From Microterricola viridarii (GTDB lineage Bacteria > Actinomycetota > Actinomycetes > Actinomycetales > Microbacteriaceae): a stretch of 64,000 bases of DNA. The DNA lies in NCBI RefSeq assembly GCF_001542775.1, contig NZ_CP014145.1, positions 806,001 through 870,000 of the forward strand, in the 5' to 3' direction. The notes under the pieces were generated by a model. It had not been told where the DNA came from. It made no database searches and saw only the letters and a program-made list of their open reading frames with translations. The translations under genes were made by a program, and so were the position numbers. This document shows, in pieces, positions 34,358 through 42,691 of this stretch (the first letter of the stretch is position 1; each line of letters begins with the position of its first letter).

Positions 34358-35632
34358 CTAGGCGGTGCCGCGGAGACGGGCGACCGCGGACATGCCGTGG
34401 TAGACGACGATCGCGGCGATGGTGCCGAGTGCGATGCCGGTGAAGGTGATGCCGCCGAGGTTGATCGTGTAGTCGGCGATGGCGATGATCAGGGCGGTCG
34501 CCGCCGTGAACTGGTTGATCGGGTTGGTGAAGTCGACCTTGTTGTCGAGCCAGATCTTCACACCGATGATGCCGATGAGGCCGTACAGCGCCGTCGTCAC
34601 GCCGCCGAGCACGCCCGCGGGGATGGTGTTGATCACGGCACCGACCTTGGGGGAGAGGCTGAGCAGGATCGCGAAGATGCCGGCCACCCAGTAGGCGGCG
34701 GTCGAGTAGACGCGGGTGGCCGCCATGACGCCGATGTTCTCGCCGTAGGTGGTGGTTCCGGAGCCGCCGAAGCTACCCGCCAGCATGGTGGCGACACCGT
34801 CGGCGAGCAGCGCGCGGCCGGTGAGCTTGTTGACGCCCGGGTTGGTCAGCTGGGCGACGCCGCGCACGTGGCCGACGTTCTCGGCGATCAGTACGAGCAC
34901 GACGGGGATGAACGCGGGCAGGAACGCCAGCACGCTGGGGTCGGTGAACGGGTTCGTCGGGAAGGCGAACGTCGGCAGGCCGATCCAGGCGGCATCCGCG
35001 ATCTTGGAGAAGTCGACCTGGCCGAACAGTGCGGCGGCGAGGTAGCCGACGACGACGCCGACGAAGATCGACAGCCGGCCGAGGATCCCCTTGAACAGCA
35101 CGGCGCTCAACAGCACAGCGGCCAAGGTGATGGTCGCGGTCAGCGGCGCCTGGGCGAAGTTGTTGCCGGCGGCGGGGGCGAGGTTGAATCCGATCAGGGC
35201 GACGATCGCACCGGCCACGACGGGCGGCATCAGCGAGTCGATCCAGCCCGAGCCGGTGAACTGCACCAGGAGGCCCACGATGGCCAGCATCGCGCCGACG
35301 ACGACGATGCCGAACAGGGCGTTGCCGTAGTTCGTTCCGACGGTCGCCGCGGTGATCGGGGCGATGAACGCGAAGGACGAGCCCAGGTAGCTGGGCAGCT
35401 TGTTGCGGGTGGTCAGCAGGAACAGGATCGTGCCGACACCCGAGAACAGGAGCGTGGTGCTGGGCGGGAACCCGGTGAGGATCGGGACGAGGAACGTGGC
35501 GCCGAACATGGCGACGACGTGCTGCATCCCCAGGCCGATCGTGCGCGGCCAGCTCAGCCGTTCTTCGGGCGCAACAATTGTGCGCGCGTCGACGTTTTTA
35601 CCGTCTCCGTGCAGCTTCCAGGGCAGAGCCAT
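34358..35632 (-). CDS. Nucleobase:cation symporter-2, uracil permease-like
   Basis: The 424-residue NCS2 transporter has 14 hydrophobic segments. The UraA-like features are the early GLGMQHVVAMFGATFLVPIL, LPSYLGSSFAFIAPI, the substrate-contacting Glu in VLIAENVGHVRGVAQL near residue 248, and the second Glu region FGGSGTTTYGENIGVMAATRVYS near 297 (in pieces). In UraA these two glutamates contact uracil and the proton site. This supports uptake of uracil or xanthine; uracil is favoured by the ENVGH and TYGENIG motifs. It is divergent from the AzgA-like permease with about 95 bases between start codons. Confidence 0.9.
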   Translation of the reverse strand: MALPWKLHGDGKNVDARTIVAPEERLSWPRTIGLGMQHVVAMFGATFLVPILTGFPPSTTLLFSGVGTILFLLTTRNKLPSYLGSSFAFIAPITAATVGTNYGNALFGIVVVGAMLAIVGLLVQFTGSGWIDSLMPPVVAGAIVALIGFNLAPAAGNNFAQAPLTATITLAAVLLSAVLFKGILGRLSIFVGVVVGYLAAALFGQVDFSKIADAAWIGLPTFAFPTNPFTDPSVLAFLPAFIPVVLVLIAENVGHVRGVAQLTNPGVNKLTGRALLADGVATMLAGSFGGSGTTTYGENIGVMAATRVYSTAAYWVAGIFAILLSLSPKVGAVINTIPAGVLGGVTTALYGLIGIIGVKIWLDNKVDFTNPINQFTAATALIIAIADYTINLGGITFTGIALGTIAAIVVYHGMSAVARLRGTA

Positions 35633-35721
35633 GCAGTATTTCCGATCAAAGTGGGGAGGGTGGAGTAAGCGTGGGGGAGTAAAACCCCTTGACGATAGTA
35701 GGGACTGCTGGGGGCCGATAC

Positions 35722-35738
35722 GCGCATATGAGCAGAGA
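35722..35738. promoter_or_regulatory. Possible second binding site for the SorC/DeoR-type regulator
   Basis: GCGCATATGAGCAGAGA matches GCTCATATGAGCAGAGA at 18131-18147 in 16 of 17 positions. The left arm of the palindrome is less perfect here. It lies at the 5' end of a purine permease gene. Confidence 0.4.
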
Positions 35739-37263
35739 ACCCTTAGAATCGACCGGGGAAATTACACCATCTGAACACGAGGAGCCAGCCATTTCACAGT
35801 CAACCGCCACCGGGACTCCACCCTCGACGCCTCCGTCGGGCTTGAAGTCTCGAATCGACAGCTACTTTGAAATCACACGGCGCGGCTCCAACTTCGCCAC
35901 CGAGGTGCGCGGCGGCATCGTCACCTTCGTGACGATGGCTTACATCGTCATCCTGAACCCGATCATCCTCAGCGGCCACGCCGACATCGAGGGTTACGCG
36001 CTCGGATTCCCGCAGGTCGCCGCCGTCACCGCGCTGACCGCCGGTGTCATGACGATCCTGTTCGGTGTCATCGCCCGACTGCCCTTCGGCTTCGCGGCCG
36101 GCCTCGGCATCAACTCCTTCCTCGCCGTGAGCGTCGTCGGCCAGGTCACCTGGGCCGAGGCCATGGGCCTCGTCGTGATCAACGGCCTGATCATCGTGCT
36201 TCTCGCTGCAACGGGCCTCCGCCGCCTCATCTTCGAGGCCGTGCCGATCCAGCTCAAGCTCGCCATCACCGTCGGTATCGGCCTGTTCATCGCATTCATC
36301 GGCCTCGTCAACGCCGGCTTCGTCACCTCCACCGGCGTGGCCTCCCCGCCCGTGGGCCTCGGCACCAACGGCTCCGTTGCGACGATCCCGACCATGGTCT
36401 TCGTCATCACGCTCGTCATCACCGGTGTCCTCGTCGCCCGCAAGGTGAAGGGCGCCCTGCTCATCGGCCTCGTCGGCAGCACCATCATCGCCGTCATCGT
36501 CGAGGCGATCTTCAAGCTGGGCCCGCAGTTCTCGGATGCCGGGTTCAACCCCGGCGGCTGGAGCCTCTCCGTTCCCGAGCTGACCGGCAGCCTTGTCAGC
36601 CTGCCCGACCTCAGCCTGATCGGTGACGTCAGCTTCGGCAGCTTTGAGCGCATCGGCGCACTGGCTGCCCTGATGCTCGTCTTCACGCTCGTGTTCACGA
36701 ACTTCTTCGACGCCATGGGCACCATGACGGGACTCTCCAACGAGGCGAAGCTCGCCGACAAGGACGGCAACTTCCCCCGTCTGAAGAGCGCGCTCGTCGT
36801 CGAGGGCATCGGTGCAGTCGCCGGTGGCTTCACCTCCAGCTCCTCGAACACCGTCTTCATCGAGTCGGGCGCCGGCATCGGTGAGGGCGCGCGCACCGGT
36901 TTCGCGAACATCGTGACCGGCCTCATGTTCCTGGTGGCGATGTTCTTCACGCCGCTCACCTCGATCGTTCCCACCGAGGTGGCCAGCGCCGCCCTCGTCA
37001 TCGTAGGTGCCATGATGATGACCCAGATCAAGGACATCGACTTCAGCGAGTTCTCGGTGCTGCTGCCGGTGTTCCTCACGATCGCCGTCATGCCTCTCAC
37101 CTACTCGATCGCCAACGGCATCGGCGCTGGCTTCGTGGCCTGGGTGCTGATCCGCTCGCTCTCCGGCAAGGCCAAGGGCATCAGCCCGCTTCTCTGGATC
37201 GTCGCGGCCGGCTTCCTGCTCTTCTTCGTGCGTGGCCCGATCGAGGCCATGCTCGGCCTGTAG
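35728..37263 (+). CDS. NCS2/AzgA-like guanine/hypoxanthine permease
   Basis: The protein is a purine permease of the AzgA group, with about 12-14 helices. The start of the conserved region is IDSYFEITRRGSNFATEVRGG near residue 40; then ATEVRGGIVTFVTMAYIVILNPII in pieces, LPFGFAAGLGINSFLAV near 118, FTNFFDAMGTMTGLS near 330, and SSSSNTVFIESGAGIGEGARTG near 370. These regions carry the family's proton and substrate contacts. ATG 35728 gives 511 residues but has no good ribosome-binding site; a perfect GAGGAG at 35779-35784 stands six bases before an in-frame ATT at 35791, which would give 490 residues. A strong terminator follows the gene. Confidence 0.88.
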   Translation: MSREPLESTGEITPSEHEEPAISQSTATGTPPSTPPSGLKSRIDSYFEITRRGSNFATEVRGGIVTFVTMAYIVILNPIILSGHADIEGYALGFPQVAAVTALTAGVMTILFGVIARLPFGFAAGLGINSFLAVSVVGQVTWAEAMGLVVINGLIIVLLAATGLRRLIFEAVPIQLKLAITVGIGLFIAFIGLVNAGFVTSTGVASPPVGLGTNGSVATIPTMVFVITLVITGVLVARKVKGALLIGLVGSTIIAVIVEAIFKLGPQFSDAGFNPGGWSLSVPELTGSLVSLPDLSLIGDVSFGSFERIGALAALMLVFTLVFTNFFDAMGTMTGLSNEAKLADKDGNFPRLKSALVVEGIGAVAGGFTSSSSNTVFIESGAGIGEGARTGFANIVTGLMFLVAMFFTPLTSIVPTEVASAALVIVGAMMMTQIKDIDFSEFSVLLPVFLTIAVMPLTYSIANGIGAGFVAWVLIRSLSGKAKGISPLLWIVAAGFLLFFVRGPIEAMLGL

Positions 37264-37280
37264 ACCAGCCAGCACACACA

Positions 37281-37320
37281 CGAACGGCCGGATGCCTTGC
37301 GCATCCGGCCGTTCGGCGTT
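37281..37320 (+). terminator. Rho-independent terminator after the purine permease
   Basis: A perfect 15-bp stem (CGAACGGCCGGATGC at 37281-37295, complement at 37301-37315) with loop CTTGC is followed by GCGTTTAAT. Confidence 0.85.
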
Positions 37321-37359
37321 TAATCGGCGGCTATTTCAAGTAGAGAGGTCGGCGAGGGC

Positions 37360-38121
37360 TCAGCCGAGGAAGCCGCGCAGCAGTGCCTCGGAGCCGGCGA
37401 TGTGCTCGGCCATGGCCTCGGCCGCGGCATCCGGGTGCCCGCGCAGAATGGCCTTGACGATCGCCTCGTGCTGGGCGTTGGAGTGCACGATGTTCGGTGC
37501 GAGCAGCGGGATATCGTCGAGCAGCTCGTTCACCCGCATCCGCACGTCGGCCACGAGCGGCACCAGGCTGGGCGAGCCGACGAGCTCGGCGATGAGCAGG
37601 TGCAGGCGCGAGTCGTGCCGGCGGTACTCCTCGGGGGCGGCGGCGCTGCAGTCGTCCAGCGCCTGCCAGAGTCGCTCCCGGTCGACGCCGCTGAGCTCGC
37701 ACAGGGCGGCCTGCCTGACCGCGCCCACCTCAAGGATGTTGCGCAGCACCAGGGTGTCCTCGATCTCGGATGCCGGCACCGAGCGCCGCTCGCGCAGTTC
37801 GCCGTTCGCGTCGACCACCGGGGTGCCGCGCGGCACCGGGTCGACGACGAAGGTGCCGCCGTAACGCCCGCGCCGCGGCACCACGTAGCCGGCTTCCGTG
37901 AGCGAGGCGATGGCATCGCGCAGGGTGTCGCGGCTGACGGCGAGCATCGTCGCGAGCTCGCGCTCGGCCGGCAGCTTCTCTCCCGGCGCGATCAGGCCCA
38001 GCCGGATCGTCTGCAGCAGTCGCTGCACCGTCTCCTCGAAGGCGTTCGCCGTCTTCCCCGGGCGCAGCAACAGCTCGGCGCTCAGAAGGCCGTGCTGTGC
38101 CGCATCCGGAGAATCAGTCAT
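37360..38121 (-). CDS. FadR/GntR-family regulator with FCD domain (amine operon)
   Basis: This 253-residue repressor has an N-terminal winged helix: GLIAPGEKLPAERELATML followed by VSRDTLRDAIASLTEAGYV and the wing RRGRYGGTFVV (about residues 40-95). The all-helical FCD ligand domain follows, with the metal-binding pattern DSRLHLLIAELVGSP (Asp/His near 165-170) and HEAIVKAILRGHPDAAAEAMAEH near 222-244. It is the last gene of the five-gene minus-strand operon (42451 to 37360), so it is probably autoregulated and controls the operon and the divergent permease by sensing a pathway acid. Confidence 0.9.
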   Translation of the reverse strand: MTDSPDAAQHGLLSAELLLRPGKTANAFEETVQRLLQTIRLGLIAPGEKLPAERELATMLAVSRDTLRDAIASLTEAGYVVPRRGRYGGTFVVDPVPRGTPVVDANGELRERRSVPASEIEDTLVLRNILEVGAVRQAALCELSGVDRERLWQALDDCSAAAPEEYRRHDSRLHLLIAELVGSPSLVPLVADVRMRVNELLDDIPLLAPNIVHSNAQHEAIVKAILRGHPDAAAEAMAEHIAGSEALLRGFLG

Positions 38122-38137
38122 GGTTCCAGCCTAGGTC

Positions 38138-38938
38138 TCACACCGGCGTGACATAGGCAGAGCTGATGCCGCCGTCGACGAGGAATGTCGATCCGGTGAT
38201 GAAGGAGGAGTCGTCGCTGGCGAGGAACGCGACGGCCGCGGCCAGCTCCTCCGGCTCGGCGAAGCGGCCGACGGGGATGTGCACCAGACGGCGCTGGGCG
38301 CGCTCCTGATCTTTCGCGAACAGCTCCTGCAGCAGCGGGGTGTTGACCGGGCCGGGGCAGAGGGCGTTCACCCGGATGCCCTGACGGGCGAACTGCACGC
38401 CGAGCTCCCGGCTCATGGCGAGCACGCCGCCCTTGGAGGCGGTGTAAGAGATCTGCGACGTGGCCGAGCCCATCACGGCGACGAAGGATGCCGTGTTGAT
38501 GATGGAACCGTTACCTTGCTTCACCATGTGGCGGAGCGCAGCGCGGGAGCAGAGGTACACCGACTTGAGGTTGACGTCCTGCACCTTCTCCCACGCCGGC
38601 AGCTCCGTCGTCTCGATCGAGTCGTCGTCGGGCGGCGAGATGCCGGCGTTGTTGAAGGCGATGTCGACAGAGCCGTAGGTGGCCGCCGCCGTGTCGAAGA
38701 GGTTGTTCACCTGCGCCTCATCGGTCACGTTGACCTGCACGAACAGGCCGCCGACGAGCTCGGCCGCCGCCTGGCCGGTGACAGCATCCATGTCGCCGAT
38801 GACGACGGTGGCGCCCTCTGCTGCGAAGCGTTTCGCGGTGGCGAGGCCAATGCCGCTGGCGCCGCCGGTGATGACGGCGACCTTGCCGGCAAGGCGCTGG
38901 GTGAGGTTGATCGGGGTGATCGCGGGGGAGGCGCTCAT
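38138..38938 (-). CDS. Short-chain dehydrogenase/reductase
   Basis: The 266-residue classical SDR has VAVITGGASGIGLATAKRF near residues 20-38 (TGxxxGIG cofactor site), an acidic residue after strand 2 (GDMDAVTG), favouring NAD over NADP, FNNAGISPP near 93, and the active-site triad Ser in SATSQISYTASKGG with Tyr and Lys near 160-165. LCPGPVNTPL is the usual post-Lys motif. In this operon it could oxidise a gamma-glutamyl amino alcohol such as gamma-glutamylethanolamide to the aldehyde that the neighbouring ALDH would use; this is inference from position. Other SDR substrates are possible. Confidence 0.9.
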   Translation of the reverse strand: MSASPAITPINLTQRLAGKVAVITGGASGIGLATAKRFAAEGATVVIGDMDAVTGQAAAELVGGLFVQVNVTDEAQVNNLFDTAAATYGSVDIAFNNAGISPPDDDSIETTELPAWEKVQDVNLKSVYLCSRAALRHMVKQGNGSIINTASFVAVMGSATSQISYTASKGGVLAMSRELGVQFARQGIRVNALCPGPVNTPLLQELFAKDQERAQRRLVHIPVGRFAEPEELAAAVAFLASDDSSFITGSTFLVDGGISSAYVTPV

Positions 38939-38986
38939 GGTTCTCTCTTTCGTGCTCTGCTGAAGGTGGATGCCGGGCAGCGTTGT

Positions 38987-40342
38987 CTAGTCGGCGGCGA
39001 TGAAGACGTTCTTGGTGTCGGTGAAGGCGAGCGGGGCGTCCGGGCCGAGCTCCCGGCCCAGCCCCGACTGCTTGAAGCCGCCGAACGGCGTGCTGTAGCG
39101 CACCGAGGAGTGCGAGTTGACCGACAGGTTGCCTGATTCGACGCCGCGGGCGACGCGGATGGCGCGGCCGACGTCGCGGGTCCAGATCGAGCCGGACAGG
39201 CCGTAGTCGCTGTCGTTGGCCAGCTGCACGGCATCAGCCTCGTCGTCGAAGGGCAGCACGGTCACGACGGGGCCGAAGATCTCCTCGCGGGCGCTGCGGT
39301 CACCGCGCCCCGGGGTGAGCACGGTCGGGGCGAACCAGTAGCCTGGTCCGGACGGCGCACTGCCGCGGAACGCGACCGGGGCGTCATCCGGAACGAACGC
39401 GGCGACGGACTCCAGGTGCTTCCTGGACACCAGTGGGCCCATCTCGGTGCTCTCCAGCGCGGGGTCGCCGACGGCGACACCCTGAACGGCGGGCTCGAGC
39501 AGTTCCATGAAGCGCTCGTAGACACTGCGCTCGACCAGGATGCGGCTGCGGGCACAGCAGTCCTGCCCGGCGTTCTCGAACACCCCGTACGGCGCTGTGG
39601 CCGCGGCCTTCTCCAGGTCGGAGTCGGCGAAGACGATGTTGGCGCTCTTGCCGCCGAGCTCCAGGGTCACCCGTTTCACCTGGTCGGCGCAGCCGGCCAT
39701 GATCTGCTTGCCGACCTCGGTGGAACCGGTGAAAACGACCTTGCGCACGGTCGGATTCGTGACGAAACGCTCGCCGACGACGGAGCCGCGGCCGGGCAGC
39801 ACCTGGAACAGGCCCTCGGGCAGCCCGGACTCGAGGGCGAGCTCGGCCAGACGGATGCTGGTCAGCGGGGTCCACTCGGCCGGCTTCAGCACGACAGCGT
39901 TGCCGGCGGCGAGTGCCGGCGCGAAACCCCACGCCGCGATCGTCATCGGGAAGTTCCACGGCGTGATGACGCCGACGACGCCGAGCGGCTCGTTGAATGT
40001 GACGTCGAGGCCGCCGGCGACGGGGATCTGCCGGCCGAACAGGCGCTCCGGCGAGGCCGAGTAGTAGTCGAGCACATCGCGCACGTGGCCGGCCTCCCAG
40101 CGGGCCTGGCCGATCGGGTGGCCGGAGTTGCGCATCTCGGTCTGGGCGAGGTTCTCGATGTCGGCGTCGACGGCGGCAGCGAAGCGGCGGAGCGCCCGCG
40201 CCTTGTCGGCCGGGGCGAGCGGTGCCCAGGCGCGCTGGGCGACGGCGGCGCGGGCGATGGCGGCATCCGTCGCCTCGGCGTCGAGGTGCTCGACGGTCTC
40301 GACGACGCTCTCGTCGGCCGGGTTGATGATCGTGTAGCTCAT
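38987..40342 (-). CDS. Aldehyde dehydrogenase of the amine operon
   Basis: The 451-residue ALDH starts [17 protein letters not shown] and has [31 protein letters not shown] in pieces near residues 128-160, [12 protein letters not shown] near 205, the Glu of [12 protein letters not shown] near 226, and catalytic Cys in [13 protein letters not shown] near 260. It ends early compared with 480-500 residue family members, mainly through a short N-terminus. ATG 40342 has an AAAGGAG site and overlaps the C26 hydrolase stop by 4 bases; a longer in-frame start at 40786 runs through that gene and is rejected. Its substrate is probably a gamma-glutamyl-aminoaldehyde, by context. Confidence 0.9.
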   Translation of the reverse strand: MSYTIINPADESVVETVEHLDAEATDAAIARAAVAQRAWAPLAPADKARALRRFAAAVDADIENLAQTEMRNSGHPIGQARWEAGHVRDVLDYYSASPERLFGRQIPVAGGLDVTFNEPLGVVGVITPWNFPMTIAAWGFAPALAAGNAVVLKPAEWTPLTSIRLAELALESGLPEGLFQVLPGRGSVVGERFVTNPTVRKVVFTGSTEVGKQIMAGCADQVKRVTLELGGKSANIVFADSDLEKAAATAPYGVFENAGQDCCARSRILVERSVYERFMELLEPAVQGVAVGDPALESTEMGPLVSRKHLESVAAFVPDDAPVAFRGSAPSGPGYWFAPTVLTPGRGDRSAREEIFGPVVTVLPFDDEADAVQLANDSDYGLSGSIWTRDVGRAIRVARGVESGNLSVNSHSSVRYSTPFGGFKQSGLGRELGPDAPLAFTDTKNVFIAAD

Positions 40343-41097
40343 GACTGCTCCTTCAAAGTTCTGAACTCCCTGGCGGCGTCGACGAGGCCGGCGAAGAGGC
40401 GGCGGTCGGCCGCGTTCTCCTCCGGATGCCACTGCACGGCGACCCCGAACGGCACGGCGGGCAGTTCGACGGCCTCGATCACGCCGTCGGCGCTCGTGGC
40501 GGTCACGCGCAGGCCCTCCGCCACCCGGTCGAGCGCCTGGTGGTGGTAGACGTGCACGTCGAGGCCGTCCCCGAGCAGGCCGGCGAGGGTCGTGTCCGGC
40601 TCGACGCGCACCGGCTCGGTGCCGAACTCGGCCGGCGCCGGCTGGTACTTCTCGCTGCCGACGACATCGGGCAGGTGCTGGTGCAGCGTGCCGCCGAGGG
40701 CGACGTTGAGCATCTGGGCGCCGCGGCAGATGCCGAGGAACGGCAGCTCCGTCTCGATGGCGGCGTGCAGCAGGGCGTCTTCCCAAGCGTCGCGGTCGGT
40801 GCGCGGTGCGCCCGTCCTCGAGTGCGGCGCCTGCCCGTAGCGGGCCGGGTCGATGTCGGCGCCGCCGGTGATGATCAGGCCGTCCATGCTCTCGAGCACG
40901 CGCCGAGCCGTCGCCGGTGTCACCGGCTGCGGCGGCAGCACGACGGCGATACCGCCGGCATCCGTCACCGCGTCCAGGTACACCTGCGGCAGGAAGGCGG
41001 CCCGCACATCCCAGACGCCGGTCTGCGCCTGCTCCAGGTAGCTGGTGATGCCGATGACCGGAGCGGAGAAGCCCGGTGTCTGATCAGAGGCGCTCAA
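40339..41097 (-). CDS. Class I amidotransferase-like hydrolase, peptidase C26 (gamma-glutamyl-amine hydrolase)
   Basis: PuuD-type enzymes hydrolyse a gamma-glutamyl bond, for example in gamma-glutamyl-GABA, to release glutamate. The 252-residue protein starts [23 protein letters not shown] in pieces, has [16 protein letters not shown] near residue 73, the nucleophile Cys in [19 protein letters not shown] near 122, the catalytic His in VQWHPEE near 225 and Glu right after it. It overlaps the glutamine-synthetase-like gene by 14 bases upstream and the ALDH by 4 bases downstream. It would complete the glutamylated pathway by returning glutamate and the product acid. Confidence 0.92.
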   Translation of the reverse strand: MSASDQTPGFSAPVIGITSYLEQAQTGVWDVRAAFLPQVYLDAVTDAGGIAVVLPPQPVTPATARRVLESMDGLIITGGADIDPARYGQAPHSRTGAPRTDRDAWEDALLHAAIETELPFLGICRGAQMLNVALGGTLHQHLPDVVGSEKYQPAPAEFGTEPVRVEPDTTLAGLLGDGLDVHVYHHQALDRVAEGLRVTATSADGVIEAVELPAVPFGVAVQWHPEENAADRRLFAGLVDAAREFRTLKEQS

Positions 41098-42451
41098 AGC
41101 CGCGCACCCGCTCCCAGTCGGTGACGGCGGAATCGAATGCGGCCAGCTCGACGGCCGCGTTGTTCAGGTAGTGCTCGACGACCTCGTCGCCGAAGGCCGC
41201 CCTGGCGATGGTCGACTCCGAGAACAGTGCGGCCGCCTCGCGCAGGCTGGTGGGCACCCGCGGCGCCCCTCCGGTGTAAGCGTTGCCGACGAAGGCGTCC
41301 TCCAGCTCGAGCTCGTTCTCGATGCCGTGCAGGCCGGCCGCGATCAGCGCCGCGACGGCGAGGTACTGGTTGACGTCGCCGCCCGGCACCCGGTTCTCGA
41401 CCCGCATGCCGGAGCCGCGGCCGACCACGCGCAGCGAGCAGGTGCGGTTGTCGAGGCCCCAGGCCACCGCCGTCGGGGCGAAGCTGCCGTCGACGAAGCG
41501 CTTGTACGAGTTGATGTTGGGGGCGAAGAACAGCGTGAGCTCGCGCATGGCGGCGAGCTGCCCGGCCAGGAAGTGCCGAAACATCTTCGACATGCCGTGC
41601 TCGGCATCTTTGTCGGCGAAGACGGGGGAGCCGGCCTCGTCGCGCAGCGAGATGTGGATGTGGCAGCTGTTTCCCTCGCGCTCGTTGAACTTGGCCATGA
41701 AGGTCAGGCTCTTGCCGTGCGCGTCGGCGATCTCCTTGGCACCGTTCTTGTAGATCGAGTGGTTGTCGCAGGTGGCCAGCGCATGCGCGTAGCGGAATGC
41801 GATCTCCTGCTGGCCGAGGTTGCACTCGCCCTTGACGCCCTCGCAGTACATGCCCGCACCGTCCATCGAGTTGCGGATGTCGCGCAGCAGCGGCTCCATC
41901 CGGGTGGAGGCGAGCATGGCGTAGTCGATGTTGTAGTCGGATGCCGGGGCGAGGTCGCGGTAGCCCTTCGCCCAGGCCTGCCGGTAGCTCTCGTCGAAGA
42001 CGATGAACTCCAGCTCGGTGCCGACGAAGGGGGAGAGGCCGCGCGCGGCCAGACGGTCCAGCTGGCTCTTCAGGATCTGGCGCGGGGAGGCCACGACCGG
42101 CGTGTGGTCCAGCCACTGCAGGTCGGCCGTCACCATGGCGCTGCCGGGCAGCCAGGGCACCAGGCGCAGCGTGTCGAAGTCGGGGATCATCGCCATGTCG
42201 CCGTAGCCGTGCTCCCAGCTCGACATGGCGTAGCCGTCGACGGTGTTCATCTCAACATCGACGGCGAGGAGGTAATTGCAGCACTCGGCACCGTGCTCGG
42301 CGACATCCTCGATGAAGAGTCGGGCGGCGACCCGCTTGCCGATCAGTCGGCCCTGCATGTCGGTGAAGGCCAGGATCACGGTGTCGATCTCGCCCGCGGC
42401 GACGAGCCCCGTGAGCTCGGTCAGTGAGAGGTTGCCGGAACGGGGGGTCAT
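41084..42451 (-). CDS. Glutamine synthetase-like enzyme, probable gamma-glutamyl-amine ligase
   Basis: The 455-residue type I GS-fold protein links glutamate to an amine using ATP. It shows VILAFTDMQGRLIGKRV near residue 24, FVGTELEFIVFD near 133 (metal Glu-x-Glu), NLGQQEIAFRYAHAL near 210, SCHIHISL near 255 (ammonia/ATP His), FVDGSFAPTAVAWGLDNRTCSLRV near 315 in pieces and NQYLAVAALIAAGLHGI near 365. The set of neighbours suggests a GlnA4-like gamma-glutamylethanolamide or PuuA-like polyamine ligase, not the central GS. ATG 42451 is chosen over ATG 42457 because GAGGAG sits exactly six bases before it and touches the other start. First gene of the operon. Confidence 0.9.
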   Translation of the reverse strand: MTPRSGNLSLTELTGLVAAGEIDTVILAFTDMQGRLIGKRVAARLFIEDVAEHGAECCNYLLAVDVEMNTVDGYAMSSWEHGYGDMAMIPDFDTLRLVPWLPGSAMVTADLQWLDHTPVVASPRQILKSQLDRLAARGLSPFVGTELEFIVFDESYRQAWAKGYRDLAPASDYNIDYAMLASTRMEPLLRDIRNSMDGAGMYCEGVKGECNLGQQEIAFRYAHALATCDNHSIYKNGAKEIADAHGKSLTFMAKFNEREGNSCHIHISLRDEAGSPVFADKDAEHGMSKMFRHFLAGQLAAMRELTLFFAPNINSYKRFVDGSFAPTAVAWGLDNRTCSLRVVGRGSGMRVENRVPGGDVNQYLAVAALIAAGLHGIENELELEDAFVGNAYTGGAPRVPTSLREAAALFSESTIARAAFGDEVVEHYLNNAAVELAAFDSAVTDWERVRGFERL

Positions 42452-42482
42452 ACGCATCTCCTCGGTGAGACTCAGGCCATGA

Positions 42483-42615
42483 AATGGTTTGCTTGGCGAC
42501 CATTACACCATAGCGACGCGATGCTGTCGGTTGCAATCATCGACAACATGCGGAAGTCCGCGAAAAAATTCTTGCCACAAAGGTATGTACATCGCACCAT
42601 TACAGGCTCTATAGT
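42483..42615. promoter_or_regulatory. Divergent control region between the amine operon and its permease
   Basis: The 240-base gap (42452-42691) is relatively AT-rich. It contains AATGGT at 42483-42488 with ACCATT at 42499-42504 (inverted, 10-base spacing), the palindrome ATGTACAT at about 42585-42592, and a -10-like TATAGT at 42610-42615 facing the permease. The operators are candidates for the FCD-type regulator; the -35 is not convincing. Confidence 0.35.
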
Positions 42616-42691
42616 CGGGCCAGCAAATCACACTGCCCAGCCGTCGGCCCCGTTTCTGCGGGGGTGGCACACAGAGCGCGAAGGAACGTGA

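Noticed and set aside
35689..35727. TTG 35689 as start of the purine permease and TTGACG there as a -35 element
   Set aside because: No -10 lies at suitable spacing and no ribosome-binding site precedes the TTG.
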